Shown: positions 1-6,055, numbered from the stretch's first letter. The stretch: DNA of 8,587 bases from Stomatobaculum sp. (GCA_017449925.1 JAFSYO010000145.1:1-8587); one strand, 5' to 3'. Notes: generated by a model from the letters alone, not told the origin. Numbers and translations are program-made.

Positions 1-703
1 AGGAACCACCGATGATCATCGGGTTCGCGAAGTCCGCGATCGACTCGATGAAGGTGACCAGGAAAGCGTTTCCAAGTCCGGGGAGCATCAGCGGCCACGT
101 GACGTCCGCAAAGACTTTCCAGCGGGTGGCGCCCATATCCCGGGCGGCCTCTTCCAGAGACGGGTCGATGTTCTTCAGAAGACCCTTCAGCATCATGTAG
201 CAGACCGGGAAGAAGGTCAGGGTCTGGACGATGACGATGCCCCAGAAGCCATAGACATTGTTGTCGTAGATGCCCAGCAGGAAGCGGGTGATGATGCCGG
301 CCTTTCCAAAAAGCATGATCATGGAAAGGGAAAGCACAAAGGGAGGCGAAACCATCGGAAGCATGGAAACCACCTGGAACAGGCCTCCCACAAACTTGTT
401 CATACGGACGTAGACCTCAACGTAAGCGAAGAGGAGTCCGAGCAGCGACGACAGGATACCTACAAGGAATCCGACCTTCAGCGTGTTCGTAATAGCTGTC
501 CTGAAGCTGGGCATTGCAAGAACGCGCTGGTAAATGGATAATCCGAAGGTTCCGTCGCCCACAAAGCTGTCCACCAGCAGGATCGCCAGAGGATAAAGAA
601 TAAACAGGGTCAGAAATGTGATCAGCACGACGATGGTAGTGACCATGATGGGATCTGCCATCAGTTTTTTCCGGTCCAGCGCCGCACCCTGTCCTTTTGC
701 CAT
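1..703 (-). CDS. ABC transporter permease, Fe3+/phosphonate/sugar-phosphate importer type (partial, 3' end off window)
   Basis: Membrane-spanning subunit of a binding-protein-dependent ABC importer. The start, ATG at 703, follows AAGGAG by about 8 bases. All 234 visible codons are open and the frame runs off base 1, so the C-terminus is missing. A hydrophobic segment lies at about residues 20-45 and further ones between 75 and 170. Residues 185-209 form the permease EAA loop that contacts the ATPase (EAA at 185-187, Gly191, Leu-Pro-Gly at 207-209). The N-terminal layout resembles FbpB/ThiP/PhnU-type permeases, which are often duplicated proteins of about 550 residues; whether this one is duplicated cannot be seen. 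It lies 90 bases downstream of the binding-protein gene in the same orientation, so they are probably one operon, with the ATPase expected beyond the left edge. The family is secure, the substrate is not. Confidence 0.93.
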   Translation of the reverse strand, partial: MAKGQGAALDRKKLMADPIMVTTIVVLITFLTLFILYPLAILLVDSFVGDGTFGLSIYQRVLAMPSFRTAITNTLKVGFLVGILSSLLGLLFAYVEVYVRMNKFVGGLFQVVSMLPMVSPPFVLSLSMIMLFGKAGIITRFLLGIYDNNVYGFWGIVIVQTLTFFPVCYMMLKGLLKNIDPSLEEAARDMGATRWKVFADVTWPLMLPGLGNAFLVTFIESIADFANPMIIGGS

Positions 704-746
704 GGGGTTCTCTCCTTTCTCCTTTTTTCAGCCTTTTTATTTAAAG

Positions 747-774
747 AAGGATGACGGGAAAGCCCGCCATCCTT
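747..774 (-). terminator. Intercistronic hairpin, probable attenuator or 3' stabiliser
   Basis: Read on the minus strand, a 12-bp stem (AAGGATGGCGGG pairing with CCCGTCATCCTT, one G-U pair) closes a CTTT loop. It lies between the binding-protein stop and the permease ribosome site. Only a short, broken T run (CTTTAAAT) follows, so termination should be partial. Such hairpins commonly let the binding protein be made in excess over the membrane subunits; that role is inferred here. Confidence 0.65.
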
Positions 775-793
775 TTCATAAAAAGTCCGGCAA

Positions 794-1978
794 TTACTGT
801 GTCTGGAAACGTCCCTCACCGGTATCGCCGCCGGAACTGGCAATGGCGGTCATGACATCTTCCACGTTCTTTGCAGTATCTTCCGCCGCCTTGGCAAAAT
901 CATAGCCGTCCCAAACAAGGCTGGGATCCAGGCCGAAATCAGTGGCGACTTCAGGCTGCTTCGCGTTGTCGATGGTCAGGAACTGGTAAGAACCGTTCTG
1001 CGCCGCAAGTTCGACACAGTCGGGGCTCAGAGCATACTCCATGAACAGCTTCGCAGCATTCGGATGAGCCGCGCCCTTGAAGATAGCGACCGGGCCGACC
1101 TCGCAGGCTGTTCCGTCGCTGGGAACGATCAGTTCGACGTTGCCGTAGCCGTTGTCGACGATCTGGGTGATGCCGTCGTGCAGGAAACCGATACCGATGA
1201 TGCACTCACCGGTTCCGACGTTCTTGGAGGGTCCGGATCCGGACTTGGTGTAGACCTGGATGTTCTTGTCCAGATCGCACAGATACTTCACGCCCTCGTC
1301 GTGGCCCTTCAGCTGGATCATCAGGTTCGCGACCAGCTTCGGCGTGCCGGCGGTGTTGTAGTTGGAAAGCCAGATCAGGCCCTTGTACTCCGGCTTCAGA
1401 AGATCATCCCAGCTCTTGGGAGCTTCCAGGCCGAGACGCTGCATCTCGTCGGTGTTCACCATGAAGCCCAGCAGTCCGGTGTAGATGCCGTACCAGTAGC
1501 CGTTGGGATCCTTGTAGATATCCTTCAGCAGGTGGGAAGCGTTCATGGGCACATAGGAGTTGTCCAGGAATCCCTTCGCCGCAAGGCCGTCATAGGGGTT
1601 GTTCGTGCCGCCGAACCACACGTCTGCGGAAGGCTTGCCGTTCTCTTCCTCGATCTTCGCGGGAACTTCACCGGTGGACAGACGCTGATAGGTGGTCTTG
1701 ATGCCGTAGAGCTTCTCAAAGTTGGCGGTGGCTGCAGAGAGGTAGTCCTCCTCGCAGGAGCCGTATACGACCAGAGATCCTTCTGCCTGTGCAGCAGCGA
1801 TCAACTCTGCCATGGGATCCGCCGCCGCGGGAGCAGCATCAGCTGCCTTGGTCTCCGCTGCCGCGGCTGCCGTAGTGGCTGCGGGAGCTGCCGTCGTTGC
1901 CTGGCCGCCGCCTCCGCCGCAGCCTGTCAGCGACAGGATCATAACTGCCGAAAGTAAAAATGCAAGTGTTTTCTTCAT
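794..1978 (-). CDS. ABC transporter substrate-binding lipoprotein (family 1, FbpA/PhnS/AfuA-like)
   Basis: Extracytoplasmic binding protein that delivers ligand to the neighbouring permease. With the start at 1978 it has 394 residues. A lipoprotein signal peptide (residues 1-19) ends in the lipobox LTGC, making Cys20 the lipidated residue. Residues 21-55 are a Gly then Ala/Thr-rich tether, typical of Lachnospiraceae lipoproteins. The mature domain opens with LVVYGSCEED (69-78) and has PSADVWFGG (116-124), YKGLIWLS (198-205) and GIGFLHDGI (262-270). This is the layout of the ferric, aminoethylphosphonate and sugar-phosphate binding proteins. The adjacent Tyr-Tyr pair that binds iron in FbpA/FutA is absent, so iron is not assured. 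In-frame ATGs also occur at 1999 and 1984. The one at 1978 is chosen because AGGAGG lies 8 bases upstream and it begins Met-Lys-Lys before the hydrophobic core. Confidence 0.92.
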   Translation of the reverse strand: MKKTLAFLLSAVMILSLTGCGGGGGQATTAAPAATTAAAAAETKAADAAPAAADPMAELIAAAQAEGSLVVYGSCEEDYLSAATANFEKLYGIKTTYQRLSTGEVPAKIEEENGKPSADVWFGGTNNPYDGLAAKGFLDNSYVPMNASHLLKDIYKDPNGYWYGIYTGLLGFMVNTDEMQRLGLEAPKSWDDLLKPEYKGLIWLSNYNTAGTPKLVANLMIQLKGHDEGVKYLCDLDKNIQVYTKSGSGPSKNVGTGECIIGIGFLHDGITQIVDNGYGNVELIVPSDGTACEVGPVAIFKGAAHPNAAKLFMEYALSPDCVELAAQNGSYQFLTIDNAKQPEVATDFGLDPSLVWDGYDFAKAAEDTAKNVEDVMTAIASSGGDTGEGRFQTQ

Positions 1979-1986
1979 ATTCATTT

Positions 1987-1992
1987 CCTCCT
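1987..1992 (-). promoter_or_regulatory. Ribosome binding site deciding the binding-protein start
   Basis: A perfect AGGAGG on the minus strand. It is 8 bases from the ATG at 1978, only 2 from the ATG at 1984, and downstream of the ATG at 1999. The spacing favours 1978. Confidence 0.8.
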
Positions 1993-2031
1993 TAAGCATT
2001 CATTACTTTATAAAGCTAAACTGCCGATGGT

Positions 2032-2060
2032 ATTGTACCACAATATCACCATATAAACAA
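2032..2060 (-). promoter_or_regulatory. Sigma-A-type promoter of the ABC importer operon
   Basis: On the minus strand TTGTTT (2060-2055) and TACAAT (2037-2032) are separated by exactly 17 bases. The predicted start near 2025 leaves a leader of about 45 bases before the ATG at 1978. The -10 matches 5 of 6 consensus bases, the -35 only 3 of 6. No clear terminator follows the upstream acetyltransferase gene, so some read-through from that operon is possible. Confidence 0.6.
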
Positions 2061-2109
2061 GATATCTGCCGTTTACCCTTGTACAAATTGCACATTATAC
2101 AGGACGATG

Positions 2110-2676
2110 TCAGATGTGTTTTCTGTCTGTTATTTTCCGGACCGGAGGCTGATCTTCTTTGTGTTTTCCTATGATTTTCTCCATCCAGATCATGTTGTAC
2201 CAGCGGCTGAACTTGTACCCGCATTTATGGAACTCACCTACCGTCGTATATCCAAGATGAGCGTGGAAATCAGCGCTGTTCCTGGTCAGATACTCGTCCT
2301 CTGTTTCCGGGTATCCGATACAGGCATACAGATTGAGGATGCCTATTTCTGTGAGTCTTTCTTCCAGAGCCTCATAGAGGATCCGCCCCAGTCCGCATTT
2401 CCGGGCGTTATGGTCAATGTAGATCGTGACCTCGCAGGACCAGTTATAAGCAGCCCGGTCCTTAAAGACCCCCGCATAGGCATAGCCTTCCACCACGCCG
2501 TCTCTCAGGATGACCAGGTAGGGATAGCGCCCCATAGTCTTCTCCATGCGCCTCTTAAATTCCTCAAACGACGGGGTGATGTATTCAAAGGTGATCGCCG
2601 TATTCCTGACATAGTAGTCGTAGATTTCCAGGATCCTTTTTTCGTCTGACAACAGCGCGTCTCTGACTGTGATCAT
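2110..2676 (-). CDS. GNAT family N-acetyltransferase, phosphinothricin acetyltransferase (PAT/YncA)-like
   Basis: Predicted cytoplasmic acetyl-CoA-dependent N-acetyltransferase of 188 residues. The acetyl-CoA loop is visible at residues 92-97 (RKCGLG, matching R/Q-x-x-G-x-G), after the strand CEVTIYID (81-88). The C-terminal block 133-166 (NSADFHAHLGY, then GYKFSRWYNMIWME) is characteristic of the PAT/Bar/MddA branch. That branch acetylates phosphinothricin, methionine sulfoximine or sulfone and related amino acids; the real substrate cannot be read from sequence. The C-terminus carries about 20 extra polar residues. The ATG at 2676 shares ATGA with the stop of the MATE gene and has GGAGG about 10 bases upstream inside that gene, implying translational coupling. 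Such enzymes occur both as resistance proteins and as housekeeping detoxifiers. Confidence 0.9.
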   Translation of the reverse strand: MITVRDALLSDEKRILEIYDYYVRNTAITFEYITPSFEEFKRRMEKTMGRYPYLVILRDGVVEGYAYAGVFKDRAAYNWSCEVTIYIDHNARKCGLGRILYEALEERLTEIGILNLYACIGYPETEDEYLTRNSADFHAHLGYTTVGEFHKCGYKFSRWYNMIWMEKIIGKHKEDQPPVRKITDRKHI

Positions 2677-4034
2677 ATAGTTCCGGCCTCCGCTTCCGCC
2701 TGCTTTCTGACATGAAAATAAGCTGCCGTCACCAGGATCCCGGTGAGGATCCAGGAGGCGGGATAAACATAAAACAGGACCGGAAGTTCCGGAACAGCCC
2801 GGAAAACGGTCCAGATCCAGAGAATACGGAACAGGCAGGAACCGAAAACGGTAAGCACTGCAGGCACCATGGCGCGGCCCATACCGCGGAGTGCTGCCGC
2901 GGCGATCTCATAAGAGGCTGCCAGACTCTGGAACATCAAGATACAGCGCATACGCTCCTCCGCCACCGCAATGACTGCAGGATCCCGGGTAAAAAGACCC
3001 AGAGTAAAGGAACGCGCAAAATAGAAAGCACAGTTGAACAGAAAACAGGACAGCGTGCCGCAGAAAAGAGACTGCCAGTATACTTTCCTGCACCGTTCTG
3101 TCTGCCCGGCGCCGTAGTTCTGCCCGGTAAAATTCAGACAGGCCTGGATAAACCCGTTGATGGCAAAATAGCACATGTACTCGAAGTTCAGGGAAATGGC
3201 GCTGCCCGCCACCACCACAGAGCCGAAGCCGTTGATAGCCGTCTGTATACAGACATTGGAGATAGAAAAGACCGTCCCCTGGATCCCGGAAGGCAGACCG
3301 ATCCTTAACACCGCGGCCAACTGGTTCCGGTCAAGCCGAAGCTTCCGCAGTTCCAGCTTCAGAGGGCCCTTTTCCTTCATCAGGAAAAAAACCACCAGTC
3401 CTGCGCTCAAAGCGTTGGAGATCACTGTCGCCAAGGCTACACCGATGACGCTCAGCCGGAATCCTACGACAAAAATGAGGTTCAGGATCACATTGACCAC
3501 GCCTGCGAACAGCAGACTGTACAGCGGTCTCCCGGCATCCCCGGTGCCCCGGAGGATGGACGCCCCCATATTGTAGAGAAGAAGGAAGGGCATGCCTGCG
3601 AAATAGATCTTCAGGTATACTGCCGCCAGTTCGATCACATCCTCCGGGGAGGACATAAGGCGAAGCAGGGGCCTTGCGGTGATCTGTCCGATGAACGCCA
3701 GGAAGAAACCGCAGATAAGAGAAAAGAGCATGGAGGTGTGTACAGCGGAAGAGATCCGCTCCTCATGGCGCTGCCCGATATAAGTCGCCACCACCACGCC
3801 CGCACCGGAAGTGATTCCGATAAACAGATTTAAAAGCAGAGATATGGTCGAAGCGTTTCCTCCGACGGCCGCCAGTGCCTGGCTGGAGGCAAACCTCCCG
3901 ACCACGGCAGTATCTGCCGCATTAAAGACCTGCTGCAGAATGCTCCCCAGGATGACCGGAAGGGCGAACATCACCAGTCTGCCGAGGAGCGGTCCGTGAA
4001 GCATGTCGATGGAACTGTGTTTCTGATGCATCAT
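2673..4034 (-). CDS. MATE family multidrug/toxin efflux transporter
   Basis: Inner-membrane exporter of 453 residues, a normal length for the family, with about twelve hydrophobic segments in two related halves. MATE hallmarks in the first half are ADTAVVGRF (40-48), the Ala-rich LAAVGGNAS stretch (54-62), TYIGQ (84-88) and LRGTGDAGRP (161-170). The second half has LPSGIQG (247-253) and GQNYGAG (304-310), the counterpart of the first-half GQ region. It should use a Na+ or H+ gradient to expel a small organic compound; the cargo is unknown. An ATG at 4070 extends the frame by 12 residues but lacks a ribosome site. The ATG at 4034 overlaps the upstream stop as ATGA and follows GGAAAGGG, so it is preferred. 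The gene is overlapped by 4 bases at both ends by its operon partners. Confidence 0.93.
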   Translation of the reverse strand: MMHQKHSSIDMLHGPLLGRLVMFALPVILGSILQQVFNAADTAVVGRFASSQALAAVGGNASTISLLLNLFIGITSGAGVVVATYIGQRHEERISSAVHTSMLFSLICGFFLAFIGQITARPLLRLMSSPEDVIELAAVYLKIYFAGMPFLLLYNMGASILRGTGDAGRPLYSLLFAGVVNVILNLIFVVGFRLSVIGVALATVISNALSAGLVVFFLMKEKGPLKLELRKLRLDRNQLAAVLRIGLPSGIQGTVFSISNVCIQTAINGFGSVVVAGSAISLNFEYMCYFAINGFIQACLNFTGQNYGAGQTERCRKVYWQSLFCGTLSCFLFNCAFYFARSFTLGLFTRDPAVIAVAEERMRCILMFQSLAASYEIAAAALRGMGRAMVPAVLTVFGSCLFRILWIWTVFRAVPELPVLFYVYPASWILTGILVTAAYFHVRKQAEAEAGTI

Positions 4035-4783
4035 AACTGTTGATCCCTTTCCGGAACCCTTACGCCGCATACATTCCGAATCGCTGTTTCTGTCCCCTCC
4101 GGGAACAGTTCTTTCGCTCTTCTGAAGATGCGTTCTGCAGAAACCTTCGGATCTTCCCGGTAGGCGCTGGTCACATGATCATATCCCCACAATTCCTCCG
4201 GTTTCTGGTAATAGGAAACCGGCATGCCATAGCTCCGGCCCATCTTGTTTCTTCTTTGTTCAAATTTCCGGATGACCAGGTACATCTGCATCTGCAGGGC
4301 TGTCATGCAGCCGTCGAAGTTCTTATAGCCGTCTTTGCCGAAACCTGCTGCCGGCTTCAGCTCAAATCCCGGATGCATTCCGCCGTCCTCGCAGATATCC
4401 ATGATCTTCTTGTATCTGCGCTGGATAAGTCCGTCGTCCCATGCCGCGTCAAAGTCATAACCGTCCCTGCGGGCATTGGCAAAGTACGGGAACCATTCCC
4501 TGGAGATGAATCCGGTCTTGTTCTGGAAGAACTTTCCGTAAGCCACCTCTCCGGTCCGGGGAATGATCTCGCGCCATTCCCACGGGTCCTGCTCCGGATC
4601 ACCGGTCCACCAGTAGTTCGGAGAAACATGTTCCTCGGCTGAAAAGCCCGGCACCTCATTCGCAAAAAGCGGAAGAAATCCGACTTCGTTGATCCAGTTG
4701 ATCAGCTCGCGCCAGGAACGGATCCGGTAAGGGTCGTTCCAGTCAAGCCCCTTCATGATCCATTCTCCGCCTTCATTGCCCAT
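4031..4783 (-). CDS. AlkZ-related protein (DNA-glycosylase-like, function unproven)
   Basis: A 250-residue soluble protein rich in Trp and charged residues, with no signal peptide. I recognise the family as the small group often labelled AlkZ-related in clostridial genomes. Conserved-looking blocks are INWINEVGFLPLF (28-40), YWWTGDPEQDPWEWRE (57-72), AYGKFF (81-86), GFISREWFPYFANARRDGYD (91-110) and ELWGYDHVTSAY (197-208). True AlkZ/YcaQ enzymes are winged-helix glycosylases that unhook DNA crosslinks and use a Q-x-Q or Q-x-D motif near the N-terminus. Nothing equivalent is visible near the start here; a QMQ does occur at 164-166, of unknown meaning. The start at 4783 follows a GAGGCGGTG-like site; ATG 4756 (MKGLDW) with GGCGGAG is a close alternative. 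First gene of a coupled operon with MATE and GNAT genes. Family assignment is moderate; activity is unknown. Confidence 0.65.
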   Translation of the reverse strand: MGNEGGEWIMKGLDWNDPYRIRSWRELINWINEVGFLPLFANEVPGFSAEEHVSPNYWWTGDPEQDPWEWREIIPRTGEVAYGKFFQNKTGFISREWFPYFANARRDGYDFDAAWDDGLIQRRYKKIMDICEDGGMHPGFELKPAAGFGKDGYKNFDGCMTALQMQMYLVIRKFEQRRNKMGRSYGMPVSYYQKPEELWGYDHVTSAYREDPKVSAERIFRRAKELFPEGTETAIRNVCGVRVPERDQQL

Positions 4784-4803
4784 ATCAAATCACCGCCTCT
4801 CTC

Positions 4804-4837
4804 TATCCTGGTCAGAGAATGAACGCCGACCAGGATA
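4804..4837. promoter_or_regulatory. 10-bp inverted repeat at predicted transcription start (candidate operator or leader hairpin)
   Basis: TATCCTGGTC (4804-4813) and GACCAGGATA (4828-4837) are perfect inverted copies separated by 14 bases. The outer edge sits where the minus-strand transcript is predicted to begin, and the repeat ends about 20 bases before the AlkZ-related start codon. The T run lies before the stem on the minus strand, so it is not a terminator for that transcript. A repressor site or a 5' mRNA hairpin are both possible. Confidence 0.55.
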
Positions 4838-4842
4838 AAAAA

Positions 4843-4871
4843 ATTGTATCAAATCAGACAGATGTTGGACA
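4843..4871 (-). promoter_or_regulatory. Probable promoter of the AlkZ-related/MATE/GNAT operon
   Basis: On the minus strand TACAAT (4848-4843) lies 17 bases after TGTCCA (4871-4866). The -10 is good, the -35 weak (3 of 6), which would suit a regulated promoter. It begins directly after the T run of the preceding terminator and leads into the inverted repeat at 4804-4837. Confidence 0.5.
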
Positions 4872-4873
4872 GT

Positions 4874-4898
4874 AAAAAACCCCGGTTTCCCGGGGTTT
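4874..4898 (-). terminator. Rho-independent terminator of the small-protein/I42 operon
   Basis: On the minus strand a 9-bp stem (AAACCCCGG with CCGGGGTTT) closes a GAAA tetraloop and runs into six T residues. It lies about 40 bases after the stop codon of the I42 inhibitor gene and separates that operon from the AlkZ-related operon downstream. Confidence 0.9.
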
Positions 4899-4940
4899 GT
4901 GATATGAATAATCTGTCGATATGCTTTTAGCGTCCGGAGA

Positions 4941-5561
4941 TTACATCGCTGTGATTTCCGGTGCCACAAATTCTTCGGAGAAGGGGAATGACGCCGTGTT
5001 GTGTCCGGTCACTCCTACCAGGCGGACATGCAGATCGTCATCGACTTCGAAGATGTAAGTGCGGGAAGCCGCAGAGGCATGCTCCCATGGCCTCTCATAA
5101 GAAAAAGTGACAGCACCTGTACCGGCATGTGTCGGGTTCAGGCAGAAGATATGTTCCCCGCTTCCGCCGACCATCAGAGTTTCCCCTGCATCCGCAGCAG
5201 CGCCGCTGTCTTTTTTTGCCCCAGGAACAGAGTAGTCCTCTTCCTGGAACAGACCGTCCGGATCTGTCATGACCCAGTCATATCCCGTAGTGGGATTGGC
5301 CTCAAAAGCCAGGCGGACTGTATCTGCCTTCTTTTCGGGCGCCTTCAGTTCCCCGGCGAAGTCTTCCGCAGACGGTGCAGCCATGGCTCCGACCATTTCC
5401 GGGGCAGCGGGCTTCGGTGCGGCAGCTTCTGTCTGTGATCCCTGCACGGTGATCTCCTGCCCCGCCGGATGAATCAGCACTTTGCCCTGCTGAGTTGCAC
5501 AGATAAGGCCTATCGCCAGTGCCGCTGTGGCTCCTGCGAATACGCACATATATTTATTCAT
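4941..5561 (-). CDS. Exported chagasin-like protease inhibitor (inhibitor family I42)
   Basis: A 206-residue secreted or membrane-anchored protein. Residues 5-22 form a hydrophobic signal or anchor, followed by an Ala/Pro/Glu-rich linker to about 77 and an I42 domain at about 78-182. The three loops that fill the active site of papain-like cysteine proteases in chagasin are recognisable: NPTTGY (89-94), VGGSGEH (131-137, usual form GxGG) and RPWE (157-160). Cys21 is not in a proper lipobox (Ile precedes it), so lipidation is unlikely. The start at 5561 follows AAGGGGGA with normal spacing. It lies 36 bases downstream of a small exported-protein gene and before a strong terminator, so the two probably form an operon. 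The target could be an own, rival or host cysteine protease; no papain-like gene is in the window. Confidence 0.87.
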   Translation of the reverse strand: MNKYMCVFAGATAALAIGLICATQQGKVLIHPAGQEITVQGSQTEAAAPKPAAPEMVGAMAAPSAEDFAGELKAPEKKADTVRLAFEANPTTGYDWVMTDPDGLFQEEDYSVPGAKKDSGAAADAGETLMVGGSGEHIFCLNPTHAGTGAVTFSYERPWEHASAASRTYIFEVDDDLHVRLVGVTGHNTASFPFSEEFVAPEITAM

Positions 5562-5597
5562 GATATTATCCCCCTTATACTGAGATTTTGTTTTGAT

Positions 5598-5942
5598 TTA
5601 CCGAGTGATATATCCAATCCCGCAGGAAGTTGTCATACGGAGATTGTTGCAGTCGTAAATGTCCAGGGTATCTCCTTTGTCAGAGATGTACTGTCCCGAA
5701 TCAGTCCTGCGGTCGAAATCAAAGGTGGCGCTTTCTTCTCCGTTATGGATCCGTACATGGGCGCCGGATTTGTCCAGGTCCACCTCCACAGGGTAATCGT
5801 CTTCATTCCAGGCGTTCACATGACCTTCTCCGTCATCTGTTATTGCCAGGTGATATCCGTCGACGAACTCCTCCGCGTATGCTGTGGTACTGAACATCAT
5901 GACCGCGATTACTGCCAGAATTGCTCCTTTCTTTTTTATCAT
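5598..5942 (-). CDS. Small acidic exported protein, function unknown
   Basis: A 114-residue protein I do not recognise. Lys3-5 followed by a hydrophobic stretch (7-19) and TAYA/EE gives a classic signal peptide with cleavage expected after Ala23, leaving a mature protein of 91 residues. The mature part is rich in Asp and Glu, contains alternating hydrophobic and polar residues suggesting a beta-rich fold, and has only two cysteines (98 and 107) that could form one disulfide. AAGGAA precedes the ATG at 5942. The gene is the first of a probable two-gene operon with the I42 inhibitor 36 bases downstream, so a shared extracytoplasmic role is possible. Being small, its function is open; its coding status is well supported by the signal peptide, ribosome site and promoter. 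Confidence 0.8.
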   Translation of the reverse strand: MIKKKGAILAVIAVMMFSTTAYAEEFVDGYHLAITDDGEGHVNAWNEDDYPVEVDLDKSGAHVRIHNGEESATFDFDRRTDSGQYISDKGDTLDIYDCNNLRMTTSCGIGYITR

Positions 5943-5965
5943 GTGATTCCTTCTTTCTGCCGTTG

Positions 5966-5994
5966 ATTATAGTTATACTTTCTGATGTTGTTTA
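5966..5994 (-). promoter_or_regulatory. Promoter of the small-protein/I42 operon
   Basis: On the minus strand TATAAT (5971-5966) follows TAAACA (5994-5989) with a 17-base spacer. The -10 is perfect and the -35 matches 4 of 6. Predicted start is near 5959, giving a leader of about 17 bases to the ATG at 5942. Confidence 0.65.
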
Positions 5995-6010
5995 TGGTAT
6001 CAAAAGAAAG

Positions 6011-6027
6011 GTCACAGCATTGTCACA
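6011..6027. promoter_or_regulatory. 11-bp-period direct repeat, candidate response-regulator site
   Basis: GTCACA occurs at 6011-6016 and again at 6022-6027, one helical turn apart (TGTGAC on the minus strand). Direct repeats with an 11-base period are the usual site form for OmpR/PhoB-family regulators. The site lies 17 to 33 bases upstream of the -35 of the minus promoter, where an activator would bind, and about 30 bases upstream of the plus promoter, so it could serve both. The regulator is not in the window. Confidence 0.4.
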
Positions 6028-6055
6028 TCCGTCCGTTCTATTTTTTCAAATACGC

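Noticed and set aside
1806..1925. GC-rich repetitive stretch considered as a DNA repeat element
   Set aside because: It is the coding region of the Ala/Thr/Gly-rich tether of the lipoprotein and has no regular repeat unit.
1064..1957. A 297-codon open frame on the plus strand opposite the binding-protein gene
   Set aside because: It mirrors the GC-rich codons of the real lipoprotein gene, has no recognisable domain or ribosome site, and the minus-strand protein is unmistakable.
2077..2103. Imperfect dyad CCTTGTACAA ... TTATACAGG downstream of the acetyltransferase gene, considered as its terminator or an operator
   Set aside because: The arms pair only with a bulge and a mismatch and no T run follows, so it is not a convincing terminator; evidence for an operator is too weak.
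2094..2122. A perfect TATAAT on the minus strand as an alternative promoter for the importer
   Set aside because: No acceptable -35 lies 16-18 bases upstream (AAAACA only); the TTGTTT/TACAAT pair at 2032-2060 is better spaced.
2107..2649. A 180-codon plus-strand open frame opposite the acetyltransferase gene
   Set aside because: Shadow of a gene with a clear acetyl-CoA motif on the minus strand; no domain of its own.
4040..4642. A 200-codon plus-strand open frame opposite the AlkZ-related gene
   Set aside because: No plausible start signal or family; the minus-strand frame has conserved blocks and operon overlaps.
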